Below, piece by piece: positions 33,346 to 43,128 of a DNA stretch of 64,000 nucleotides. Each line of letters starts with the position of its first letter. The first letter of the stretch is position 1. The position numbers were made by a program, and so were the translations under genes. The stretch is from Pectinophora gossypiella (Eukaryota > Arthropoda > Insecta > Lepidoptera > Gelechiidae), in assembly GCF_024362695.1 (NCBI RefSeq), contig NC_065417.1:10099001-10163000 (forward strand), given 5' to 3'. The notes beneath the pieces were generated by a model that saw only the letters and a list, made by a program, of their open reading frames with translations, made no database searches and had not been told where the DNA came from.

Positions 33346-36300
33346 CGTGATTCATCCTGCATATTTGCCATCTCGCCCCCTTCGGCACTACCCATCGGAT
33401 GTTTTCTTTATCACCGTTGATATACCTGTAAAGTTTATTGTCTCGTAAAATATAGTTATCTTTGATATGTTGAAGCCCAGTTAAATCAAGATCCTTCTCC
33501 AAAATTTGTTTTATTCTTTCCAATTCAGAGTCTCCTAACTGAAGAGTATGCAGCCAGTCTTCGCCATTAATAACCATTACTCGAGGACAATCTGCCGTTT
33601 CATCAGGAAGAGGGTTTCGAGAAAGTGCATCTACATGCGACATTTTAAAACCGGACCTATATTCGATTGTACAATTGAATTCTTGAAGCAGCAACCACCA
33701 CCGCGCTATCCTCGGTATAAGGTCCCGCTTTAGGAAAGTAGACCTCAGAGCACTGCAGTCAGACACAATTTTAAATTCTTTACCTAACAAGTAGACTCGG
33801 AATTTCTCCAACGAACGAACTACTGCTAACGTCTCCAATTCATAAGAGTGATAATATTTCTCCTCTGGCGACGTTCTCCGACTACAATAGGCAACTGGCC
33901 GAAGTGAACCGTCTTCCTTTGATCGTTGCAGAAGCATACCGCCAACGCCATTCTTGCTAGCGTCGGTATGTAATTCTGTTTCGGCTTCATGGTCATAGAT
34001 AGCTAAAACTGGTCGCTGGACTAATTTTAACTTAAGTTCCTGAAAAGAATTTTCTTGTTCATGACCCCACTTCCACACACTGTCCTTTTTCAATAAACTC
34101 ATCAATGGCGATGCTATCTGAGCGAAGTTTTGGATAAACTTACGAAAATAGCTAGCGAGACCTAGGAACTGTCTGATATTATGAACATTTGTTGGCTGCG
34201 GGAAGTCCAACACAGACTGGATCTTCTTTTCACCAGGCCGGACTCCTAAGGCTGAAATTTCGTAACCCAGGTAATCGATATTATCACTCAAAAAGTCGCA
34301 TTTTGCCAAATTTAATGTAAGATTTGCCTTGCTCAGTAATTCTAATATGTCTTCGAGCCTATCCATACATTCAGCGGGGTCTTTTCCAAAAATGAGTACA
34401 TCGTCCATATAGGCCGTAGCCTTGGTAAATCGAGCCGACCCTAGCACTTTGTTTATCATCCGTTGAAAGACCGCTGGGGCATTTGCCAGTCCGAACGGCA
34501 TGCGATTAAACTCGTACAAGCCGTCCGGGGTGACAAACGCCGTTAGATGCCTGCACTGCTCCGATATTGGTACCTGATAGTATCCCGATGCTAAATCGAG
34601 TGATATAAAACAAGCTTGTCCTGACAGTCTCGCTAGTTCATCTTCAATGATAGGCATCGGGTATCTCTCTTTCACTGTAATAGAATTTAACATTCTATAG
34701 TCGACACACATCCTCGAAGTTCCATCCTTTTTTCTGACTAGTATAATGGGACTTGCGTATTCCGACATGGATTCCCGAACTATTCCCGCATCCATCATCT
34801 CGGCTACCATAGACTGAATTTTATCACGCTCATGGTGGGATAATCGGTAAGGACGATAGACAATCGGACGTTGGCTGTTTAATTCTATCGTCATTTGTGT
34901 CACTTCTGTACAACCCAAATTTTTCAAATTTGTAGCAAAACAATGCTTGTATTGTTTAAGTATGCCCATAAGTCTTTGTCTATCGTCTTTACTTACCGAT
35001 TTTCCCATACGAACATCCTGTAAATTAATATCTTGTCCATCAGTGCAATACTCGTCTGTAGATTCTGCGACACCTGGAACCTGCAACACTATCCTTTGTA
35101 CAAATTCCACCCGCTCGCCTCTACCAACAACGAAGTCCCTTTGAATCTTACAAGGTATCGAGCATGGATAAACAGGGATGTCCAAGAATCCTTGATGAAC
35201 CTGATAGACACCTCCAGCAATGATAAACTCCTGGCCCGGAGCTCCTACGATGTTGTTGTTCAGTATCAAACAACCATCTAAATCCGTGTCGACACGTGCC
35301 CTCATTGATGCAGGCCCATGGAGTTCAACATCCGTAGCAATTCTAACTCTTCTAGCCCGTAGATCATTAGTTTCCGGATCAACCATTGGGATTTCCGACT
35401 CTATCCCACGAAATTGTAAGGTACGTGAATCCTTGTACACAATGATGTGTGGCTGCTCAGAGAATGATTGACCTATTAAAATCGATTTATCTAGGTAATT
35501 ATCATTGACAACCCTGCATGCGACCTCCGCTGCAACACCATCTACCACAATGTTTAAAAACAAAGTACCCAACGACTGCACTAAATCATTCCCAAAACCC
35601 TTCATAATAGTAGGGATGTTATTGTGTTCCAATCCCAGCTTTGCAACTATAGAGCTCTTTACCAGTGTGACCTCGCTTCCAAAATCAATAAAACCCTCCA
35701 CTATCATGTCATTAACCTTTACTTGCTTGAAAAATTTCGCGTTAGGATTGGAACTAGATATGCACATTGTCTTTGAGGGCATGCCATTCTTTTCCCCTAC
35801 ATTCGATGATTTGGAAAGTTCTCGGCAATTGTCAGATTTATGGCCTATCTTATAGCACTTGGTGCATTTAACTAACGGCTTAGAACAGTGTAAGTACGGG
35901 TGACCTTGTTCTTTACAATTGAAGCAAAACAAGGGACCACGCGATTGATTAGACTTAATCTGGTTAATTTTTGAATTGGATTGTACACCGTTCCGGTTAT
36001 AATTACGGTCAACAGGTTGAACTTCCTTGTTACTCATCAAGAATTGCAAGAGTTGATCAGGCTGTGTGCAGCGAAGCGCCAAAGCGCTGGATTTCATGGT
36101 CCTATCCGAGATACCGTGTATTATACAGTCGACAGCACGTTTACCCGTGATGTCACACTGACCCAGTAAGGCAAGTTTCTCATAGTAGTAAACTTCGATT
36201 GGTTCGCTAAATTTACTTTTACGTTTGAGCATATCTTCCAGGATTTGGCCGTAATTCTGCTCGCAAGGGAAAGCATTCATCAATTTCTCTTGCCACTCTT

Positions 36301-37189
36301 CCCAAGAATGCAATATTGTATTCAACCCCTCGTACCAAACTCTAGCCAAACCCTGGAGTTTCTGCATCGCGAAATGTGTAGTGGTTTTGTCGTCCCAACC
36401 GTACACGCCGGCACATTCGTTCACTTTACGCAACCAAATGTCTATACGCTGGTTTTTAGCGGACGGGTCAAAATTAGGAAGAATATTTTTATTGTCAATA
36501 CCTTTCGAAACTGTCGGTTGAGACGAAAAACCACCTTTGACAGAATTTATTATATCAAGAACATCTTTGATAGAAAATGTAGGAGTACATGACCTTTTAT
36601 TTGGCGGCGCGTAGTAATCCTCTCGTTCCTTGATCCGCTCCCGGGAGCTTAACCTCGGTTCGAGCACGCTGCCTCCACGTGGTCGTGATGGACTTTTGCT
36701 CCGATCCAGCCCCTGGCTCGGACGATGGCTGCTGCCTCTAAGCTGATGTGACTGGCTCTGGTTCAGTCTCCGCGGCCGGCTGGAACGCAGGCTGCTACCT
36801 TCACACTGATGTGGCGGGCTCTGGTTCTGTCTCCGTGACCGGCTGGGACGATGGCTGCTGCCTCCACGTTGACATAGTGGACTTCGGCTCCGACTCAGAT
36901 TCCGCCGCTGGCTGGGACGATGGCTGCACCGGCTCTCTCTCGCTAGCTGTAGCTCGCGTTCTAAAGCACGCAGCTGTCGGTGCTCGTCTTCCCTCTCTTT
37001 CTCACGCTCTCGAAGTCCCGTCTCCTGACCGCTGTACTTACTGTGACTTTGAGTGTGGCTTCGATCAACACTAGATGTCGTCGCATGTTCTCGATGCAAT
37101 CGACTCTCCCCAGGTGTTCTTAAACGATGTCGACTTTGGTTTCGACTCCGATTGGACAAGCTGGTATTATCATCGCTATCCTTCTCCAT
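33305..37189 (-). CDS. Gag-Pol polyprotein (gag, protease, RT, RNase H) of gypsy-type element
   Basis: About 1294 residues from the first ATG after the LTR (37189). The frame is open further upstream into the LTR but has no ATG there. Order, numbered from this ATG: a Ser/Arg-rich region (20-185) with four 21-22 residue repeats; a retrotransposon Gag domain (about 233-393, with IDIWLRKVNECAG and SWEEWQEKL); two CX2CX4HX4C zinc knuckles (422-435 and 442-455); a protease-like segment with DFGS at 502-505; reverse transcriptase (about 770-950, YMDD at 927-930, MPFGLANAP before it); and RNase H (HTDASKNG at 1074 onward). It ends with the first half of the integrase zinc finger. Gag and Pol are in one frame, without a ribosomal shift between them. 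The end is a frame break at a run of seven A, 33315-33321. Confidence 0.92.
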   Translation of the reverse strand: MEKDSDDNTSLSNRSRNQSRHRLRTPGESRLHREHATTSSVDRSHTQSHSKYSGQETGLREREKEREDEHRQLRALERELQLARESRCSHRPSQRRNLSRSRSPLCQRGGSSHRPSRSRRQNQSPPHQCEGSSLRSSRPRRLNQSQSHQLRGSSHRPSQGLDRSKSPSRPRGGSVLEPRLSSRERIKEREDYYAPPNKRSCTPTFSIKDVLDIINSVKGGFSSQPTVSKGIDNKNILPNFDPSAKNQRIDIWLRKVNECAGVYGWDDKTTTHFAMQKLQGLARVWYEGLNTILHSWEEWQEKLMNAFPCEQNYGQILEDMLKRKSKFSEPIEVYYYEKLALLGQCDITGKRAVDCIIHGISDRTMKSSALALRCTQPDQLLQFLMSNKEVQPVDRNYNRNGVQSNSKINQIKSNQSRGPLFCFNCKEQGHPYLHCSKPLVKCTKCYKIGHKSDNCRELSKSSNVGEKNGMPSKTMCISSSNPNAKFFKQVKVNDMIVEGFIDFGSEVTLVKSSIVAKLGLEHNNIPTIMKGFGNDLVQSLGTLFLNIVVDGVAAEVACRVVNDNYLDKSILIGQSFSEQPHIIVYKDSRTLQFRGIESEIPMVDPETNDLRARRVRIATDVELHGPASMRARVDTDLDGCLILNNNIVGAPGQEFIIAGGVYQVHQGFLDIPVYPCSIPCKIQRDFVVGRGERVEFVQRIVLQVPGVAESTDEYCTDGQDINLQDVRMGKSVSKDDRQRLMGILKQYKHCFATNLKNLGCTEVTQMTIELNSQRPIVYRPYRLSHHERDKIQSMVAEMMDAGIVRESMSEYASPIILVRKKDGTSRMCVDYRMLNSITVKERYPMPIIEDELARLSGQACFISLDLASGYYQVPISEQCRHLTAFVTPDGLYEFNRMPFGLANAPAVFQRMINKVLGSARFTKATAYMDDVLIFGKDPAECMDRLEDILELLSKANLTLNLAKCDFLSDNIDYLGYEISALGVRPGEKKIQSVLDFPQPTNVHNIRQFLGLASYFRKFIQNFAQIASPLMSLLKKDSVWKWGHEQENSFQELKLKLVQRPVLAIYDHEAETELHTDASKNGVGGMLLQRSKEDGSLRPVAYCSRRTSPEEKYYHSYELETLAVVRSLEKFRVYLLGKEFKIVSDCSALRSTFLKRDLIPRIARWWLLLQEFNCTIEYRSGFKMSHVDALSRNPLPDETADCPRVMVINGEDWLHTLQLGDSELERIKQILEKDLDLTGLQHIKDNYILRDNKLYRYINGDKENIRWVVPKGARWQICRMNHDDMGHPGLEKNVG
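36674..36928 (-). repeat. Coding tandem repeat, 63 bp units, in gag
   Basis: Three 21-codon units (starting GSSHRPSRSRR, GSSLRSSRPRR and GSSHRPSQGLD) and one less similar 22-codon unit before them. They encode a basic Ser/Arg/Pro-rich segment. The period is a whole number of codons, so unit number can change without breaking the frame. Confidence 0.85.
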
Positions 37190-37226
37190 TCGAGAACCTT
37201 GCTTTTTCGTAATCCCACTTCTGAAG

Positions 37227-37491
37227 TATAATAAAAACACACTTCACAAGAGTATTAAGTTGTTTATTTTCCTTTCTTGGCACGATTTGACAGAGTTTCC
37301 ACTAAGACTAGTGTTTTGTGGTCGAAAGGTTAAAGCGAACTGCCCCTCTTGGCCAAGTGCAACCCTTTATATTGACTTGCCGACTATCAGTGTTGCCATT
37401 TTATTATTATAGTTTTACCGAAACGAGCGAATGAACGAATAATCAACTTGTTAAGAATGTTAAAATATTCAAATTATTAGAAAACCCTACA
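37227..37491 (-). repeat. 5' LTR
   Basis: Pair of the LTR at 30928-31192. It carries a TATA-type box and AATAAA on the element strand, which give it the elements of a polymerase II promoter and a poly(A) site. CTTT at 37492-37495 is the target duplication. Confidence 0.93.
37263..37371 (-). promoter_or_regulatory. LTR TATA box and poly(A) signal
   Basis: On the element strand TATAAAG lies at 37371-37365 and AATAAA at 37268-37263, about 100 bases apart. This spacing would place a short R region between them, so transcription would start around 37340 and be polyadenylated just after 37263 (in the 3' LTR, the equivalent site is 6299 lower). Inferred from motifs only. Confidence 0.5.
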
Positions 37492-37633
37492 CTTTCTTCA
37501 TTGAATAATCTAAATAATCAATACGAAGTGGTATTTTGTGGTTAATGATCACATTAAGTTAGTCGGAAAACATTCCCGATAGTATTATTAAATCGGAATA
37601 TTCAATAAACAAAGTGTACCCCGTACCCCGTGT

Positions 37634-37680
37634 AAACAAAGTAAGCGGCTTGTTGCGCCAACAAGCCGCTTACTTCGTTT
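37634..37680. repeat. Hairpin, 22 bp arms, 3 bp loop
   Basis: AAGTAAGCGGCTTGTTG, then CGC, then CAACAAGCCGCTTACTT, with one mismatch near the outside. Such a compact GC-bearing stem is unusual in this AT-rich area. It may be the tip of a foldback element within the host repeat. Confidence 0.85.
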
Positions 37681-38027
37681 GGGGTTCGGAGTAGGAGTCT
37701 GTGTGGGGGCTTAGGTTTCATCATTTCATTAATCATCATCAAGAAAAAAAAACACAAGACATGGCTGTATGGGCATAGTTCCCTTTGCCTTGCCCTTTGG
37801 GAAAAAAAAATAAGATAAATTTTGAAATTCTTATGTATAATAAACAAACATCACAGACATCATGACAGATCTAAAACTAACGAAAATCTTTTTTCTATTT
37901 GACTTATTTATGAATTTTAATCAAGAAAACGTGATAATAAGTTCGACAGCAACCAGTTCAGGTCCCCGAAACAGCCCATTTCAGGCCGCGTATATATGGA
38001 AATACTACTTCAATACGTCCCAGCCTC

Positions 38028-38060
38028 GTCTTTTTTTAACGTCCTCGTTAAAAAAGACGT
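38028..38060. repeat. Short hairpin, 14 bp arms
   Basis: CGTCTTTTTTTAACG and CGTTAAAAAAGACG flank TCCT. The T run differs by one base. No element could be assigned. Confidence 0.7.
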
Positions 38061-39689
38061 CCTAACCTGAACTAACTAACCTAATAATAAACACCACGCG
38101 CAAATATAAGTCCAGAAATGCGCTGCAAGTCGTCTGGATTGGGCGCGAAAACAACATAGAATTCGATTAGCTGCTAAGTGTCCCGCATGCTATAACCAGC
38201 TGTCACTGACATACGTATGAAGTCCCGCGGATTTTATTGGAACTAAATGACAAGTCATAATAATTATATGCGGATACTGCGACATCAGCGCCGTGCTTGC
38301 GGGACGTCCTGAAGCGCTATTACATCTTTCAAACGCGATGCGTCAAAGTTTGAACCGACGCAATTTAGGAAAAATCTACCTTATTATTACTGTACTGTGA
38401 TCGTTATTTGTAAAATCATACAATACATATACACAATTCTTTATACACAATATAATTATTATGACATATTGTGGACTTTTCGGTAGACCTACAAAAAAGG
38501 AACAATTCAATCATACATTGTTTTGTTATATCTCAATGGGCTCAGGCAGCGTTTTCGCCGAAAGCTCCAAGTCGGCTATATTTGTAACGATAATTATGTT
38601 TGACATTCATCATCATTTTTGAACCATTTTATACAAAAAAAAATACTTGTATAAATTATATACCCTAAAGCACGCCCATGAATCACTCTACTCATTGGTG
38701 AAAACCGTATGAAAATCGGTTCAGTAGTTTTTTAGTTAGCCGCATGTTCACTGATGCGATTAATGCCTGTTAGAATTTTACAAAATAAAAAATACGGAAA
38801 TTACGGAAGGTACTTTAGTGCAAAGTACATTATTGTATAATTATAATTATTATTGGTAAAAGTGATACTTTTTGAAAATTCCGTAACAAATAGACGGGTT
38901 CGCCAAATTCAATTGTAAAAAAAAATACATAAAGTAAAAACAATTAAAACATGCACTTGGGTTTGAACCGTGAAACTTAAGAATGGCGGCGACTGCTTTA
39001 CCAAATGCGCCATTTAGAAGTTAGAAGTAGACTTCAAATTATGCATCTCTTTTAATAGCTAACCTAGTTCGCATGTGTGTGTGACAGCTTCGTGTTTGTA
39101 CACAAATTGAAATGACACCAACTTTTGATGCAATGTTTTAATATGATATCTGCAGTAAATACTTTAAAATTGTAGCTTAACTTAAAGATAATGTATGTAA
39201 GATTTCGCCACCTAACATTTCACTGGGTCAGAACTCAACACTAAACGAATAAATGGAAAAAAATACGAAAACTGCAGAAGTAACGCCATCTGCTGACGCA
39301 GCGTTACCTAGCTGACTGAAATGCATCACCTTAAATAACAGAAATAGCTCTTCCATTAAAGAGGGGTTTGTTGAAACTTGAGCTATAAATACTAGGATTA
39401 ACTGTCGGCAGATTTTTCCATTTGGACGCGTAATGTTTTCCGAACTTTTGGATTAAATTGGCTTAAACGTCAATCCTGGACAGAATTAAAACGAAAGCTC
39501 ATTGCGCTTGGTTAAATAGTAAAAATATTTTTCAGTAAAATTTGTTTGTTACGTACGTATTATAATGTTCTGGTAGCCATATTTTTTTTTGTTTTGTAAT
39601 ACGTATGAGTTTGGGTGTAGTTTTCTTCTCTCGTTTGGATTGCCAGATCAATGAACGACCTCGTTAACTCTGGTGCTTATTAAGTCGCC

Positions 39690-39855
39690 AAAGGGCCCTG
39701 CCTGACATCGCTCATCTAACCATTACATACTTTGTTAAGTAAATGTAGTCGAGTCCGACTACTTAGGGTGCGCTTCGAGGTACGGCTCATACTTTCGGAC
39801 AATTGAGTGATCTGCCTGCAAAGTTCTAACCAGACTAAGGGTGCAGTTAAGTGCC
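39690..39855 (-). mobile_element. SINE fragment, tRNA-type family
   Basis: Minus-strand body and tail, decayed: CTTAGTCTGGTTAGAAC, CACTCAATTGTCCGAAAG, and GGGCCCTTTGGCGACTTA. The head is missing. Confidence 0.65.
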
Positions 39856-39974
39856 TTTACATGTTATAGATACCAATTGGAAAGTAAAAAAAAAACACAC
39901 TTCACGAATAATGAGCGTGAGTCACAAGGACAAAGTGGCCTGAAAGTTCTCTTTTGGTGATTTGTGGGTGTCTC

Positions 39975-40137
39975 ATCATCATCATCAGCCCATTAACGTC
40001 CCCACTGCTGGGGCACGGGCCTTTCCTATGGATGGATAGGGAGATCGGGCCTCAAACCATCACGCGGGCCCAGTGCGGATTGATGGTTATTAACGACTGC
40101 TAATGCAGCCGGGACCAACGGCTTAACGTGCGTGAGC
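39975..40137 (-). mobile_element. 5S-type SINE, 5'-truncated
   Basis: Minus strand from the core (CACGTTAAGCCGTTGGTCCC) through GCATTAGCAGTCGTTAATAA to GCCCCAGCAGTGGGGACGTT and a (GAT)n tail. The 5S-like head is absent. The flanks carry TCTCAT with extra partial matches on both sides (about 39971 and 40141), so a target duplication of 6-10 bp is likely. Confidence 0.8.
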
Positions 40138-40144
40138 GGTCTCA

Positions 40145-42624
40145 TACTATACAGAATTATATCGCTTTGCTCTATTTAATCGCAGTTTTATTAGAAAAAA
40201 ACTCGAAATGTTTCTGATGGAGAGGGCTTCACAAGTAGGTATGGTTTCGCTACGCTTGTTTCAACAAAAAAGTATTCTATAACAGAGGATGTATGACGTA
40301 CACAGCAGAATTTCAAAGCAAGGGCTCTCAAATGGGAAAAAGGTGACGGTAGCTACTATGAATGAATAATGAGACACAGGCATGAGCCAAGTGCCATATT
40401 CAACCTTGTTATGAGAGCATACGTTTCATATGCATCTTAGTTGAATCTGTGTTCCCATTTTCACCAGTCTTTACATGTTCGCAAAACCATAGACTGAAAG
40501 ATTCTGAATGTTTCATGAACAATCCACATGGAAACTTAATTGTCATTATACTTGTCTGTTGAAACGCCAGCGGTCATCTCTAAATTAGTAGGTATACTTT
40601 TCGCCTCTGTAAACGTGAAAGGAATGTTATGCCTATCAAAACATGAGGAGCTTAGGAACAAACATAAATTTCTAAGCAAATATTGGGATAAATTTAGAGA
40701 GATTGTTTATTCATGCAGATTAGTAATTTTGTTACAAGTGAAATCGACATAATATGTTTTGATAAATATTTTAGGTTATCATTCCCAATATGTGGGTAGG
40801 CGCGATTCGCACTAATTTGAAAAAACCGTCACTTCTAGCCGAGCGGACGTCAAATGTCACGTCACAAACTTGTAAGCCGCGATGTGCTACAATTTCGATA
40901 TCACGGTAGATAGCTGCCGCGTGTCATCCGTCACGTTACGTCACTGTCACTAGCGTGCCACTGACACCTGTCAACCTCACTGACACTTGCTCGTTACCAC
41001 GTGCGCGCCGCGGAAACGACCGATCTAGACTGAGATGTAGCCTACATCCCACGCTCAACTCTTGGAAAATAAACTAGTAAAATAAAACTGCCATTGTGTA
41101 GCAAACAGGGAAATAAATCAGGTGGATATTACACAGAAGGGCGAATATGACTTCACTAGGAGCGTTTTTGGATTATTTACGCCTTTAAGGACAAGATAAA
41201 CTAGCAATACAAGGCGGGAGTTCATTAACTTGTATGTTTTGTTTGTGAGTGGTGTGTACCAAATAGTTAAGAACCTATCTGGTTTGTTAAGAGAAGGTGG
41301 CGATTGAAAATAACGAAGTTAACTTTCTTTGAAAGCATTAAAACTTTGTCTGATGAACTCTGGATGTAATCTGTAATCAAATCCCATGCAATGAAATATT
41401 CTACTTGTAGTTTTACATTCGTTTTTTTTTTAAAAGTAAATAAAGTTAGCTTTGTAGCATTTTTTAAACAATGCACAAAGCTATTAAAAAGTTGTAGTAT
41501 AAAGCTTCCAAAAACTTCCGGTCCAACATTCAAAACATTTCATGGCACTGTTACAAGTACTTACAGGAAAATAAGTAGCAGTTTGCATCCCATAGTTATA
41601 CTCTAAATTTAAGTAGTCTTAATCATATATTTTCAAAATCTGCATGCCGGTTCTAGATGAGCTATACACGTATCTTCCATAAGACTCTCTGAAATTGAAA
41701 TTGACTGCACAGCCCATTTTCTGACTGTATCTCCTGAAGTTATACCAGGAGGGTGAAAAGTGGGCCAAGCGTCGGCGACCACCATTTTCTAATATTGTCT
41801 TTCGGTTAAACTTTGATTGCTTCCTGTGTGTTATGGGAGTATTCTTTATTGTTATTATCGATCATAATTCATAGACGGGAAAGGGTTTTGTTATGTATTG
41901 TTCCTGTGGGCGAAAATATTGAAATTGGAGTTTCAAAATTTACAAGTTGGTACAGATTTACGGAGGCCTACACCTAGCAGTGGGTGAATACAGGTTGAAT
42001 GGATAGATACAGATTTATTTGGGAATGTGATTGAGTGAGTAATAGGTGAGTTGGGATAGTTGTATGAGAAGTAGGCCGGTGACGTGAAGTAAATAAGGTA
42101 TAGAGTATAGAAGGGAGGCATAGACAAGTATTACATTAAGTGAAGGAAAGTGAAAGAGTTAAAGAGTGATAGAAGGTGTGAGAAGAGAGGAAGGGCATAG
42201 AGCGTGACGATGATTAGTAGAAGAACGTTGTAATTGTGCTCGCAAAGGGAAATAAAATAACCTTCTTCTTTTTTGAAGTCGGTTATCAAGTGATATCTCA
42301 CATTTATGGAACAAAATTAAAATCAATTTTAGTAGAGTTGGTCTATGCAGAACCACAATTTCCACACATTTTAGGACAATACCTGTATGAAGTGTCCGAC
42401 TTTATATGAAGAACATAAAACTTTCAACGGCTTTAGTCATTCCTTTTTTATATCATTAAATACCATTTAATCTCAGACTAAGTCAAAGGAAAGTAGCTAC
42501 TTTTTCAAACGAAACGAAGTGGATTTATTTTCTGGCCTAGATTGGAGTTCAAGATTAATAGCCTGTGGATACCACTTACACTAAAAAAATATCTCAATAC
42601 TCTGTTTCAGTATTTGTCAGATGT
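40145..42624. other. No gene recognised; repeat scraps
   Basis: 40830-41010 is GC-richer and full of TGTCAC/GTGACA words, probably an old DNA element. 41955-41990 (GGAGGCCTACACCTAGCAGT) is a plus-strand RTE-like LINE 3' scrap. 42160-42380 has a GA-rich stretch. Nothing coding stands out. Confidence 0.35.
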
Positions 42625-42770
42625 GCTCGAGAAAAGGCACCTAAGAGGTGGTCTGACACCCTAAAGAAGATGATGGGCAGCAGCGTGCAGAGAGCGGTCC
42701 ACGCAGCATATAGCCGTGTTCAGTGGAAAACCATAACATGTGGTCGCGATCCTCAGCAGTGAGGGAACGA
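42625..42770 (+). pseudogene. RTE-like LINE 3' coding relic
   Basis: The plus strand encodes KRWSDTLKKMMGSSVQRAVH followed by a Trp-containing segment and a stop. The order RWSD, then an R-rich helix, then W parallels the end of the LINE at 17-493 (RWTDDLVKVAGSRWMRAAQD). Only this end is present. Confidence 0.55.
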
Positions 42771-42823
42771 CGAAGAAGAAGAACTTCCTAGATATCAAGA
42801 TTTAAGCTAAGTATTTTATAGGA

Positions 42824-42990
42824 GGCGTAGTAGAACGCTTGCCTCTCACTTTGAGATCGCAGGTTCGCATCCAGCCCAGGCCTAAACCAATGATTGTCGA
42901 AATTTGTTTTAGAATTCATGTCGCTTTTGTAAAAAACCGGACCAGTCAAATCTTGTGAAAAACGAAGAGAGATGATGATTTTTATAGGAG
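42824..42990 (+). mobile_element. tRNA-derived SINE, short copy (third head type)
   Basis: The head GCGTAGTAGAACGCTTGCCT and box-B-like GCAGGTTCGCATCC are followed by ACCAATGATTGTCG, AAAAAACCGGACCAGTCAAA and a GAGATGATGAT end. It is the same family as 44477-44814 and 62739-63085, with an internal deletion. Confidence 0.8.
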
Positions 42991-43074
42991 AAACTATTCA
43001 GGAACCAATTAAAGAGGCTGTGTAAAAAAATATGTAAGTATTTGGATGAAATTAATGTAATGTACCTGTCTGTC

Positions 43075-43128
43075 TGTGTCTGTGGTGTCCGGAAATAATA
43101 AATGTTTCTTTCTTTCTTTCTTTCTTTA
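43075..43128 (+). repeat. LINE-like end with (TTTC)n
   Basis: CTGTGGTGTCCGGAAATAATAAATG followed by six TTTC units. AATAAA plus a short tandem tail is typical of a non-LTR element's 3' end. A plain microsatellite is the alternative. Confidence 0.5.

Larger units (their letters stand above)
30928..37491 (-). mobile_element. Ty3/gypsy-type LTR retrotransposon, near-complete
   Basis: A 6.56 kb element on the minus strand, order 5' LTR, Gag-Pol, integrase, repeat-bearing 3' UTR, 3' LTR. The order RT, RNase H, integrase puts it in Ty3/gypsy. No envelope-like frame follows integrase. The LTRs appear identical over 265 bp and the CTTT duplication (30924-30927, 37492-37495) is intact, so insertion is recent. 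A primer-binding site is not certain: GTGGGATTACG lies about 8 bases inside the 5' LTR on the element strand and could pair with a tRNA 3' end. One frame break separates RNase H from integrase. Otherwise the coding region is open. Confidence 0.93.
37496..39689. other. Flank of the LTR element and AT-rich stretch
   Basis: 37496-37512 (TTCATTGAATAATCTAA) continues the host repeat and reappears at 63958-63973. 37761-37804 is the direct repeat of 30738-30782. Two hairpins at 37634 and 38028 are listed. 38100-38330 is less AT-rich but unassigned. No exon recognised. Confidence 0.45.

Noticed and set aside
36748..37412. Plus-strand frames over gag and the 5' LTR
   Set aside because: They are antisense to the SR-repeat coding region and read into the LTR. 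The same frame appears in the other LTR because the LTRs are identical.
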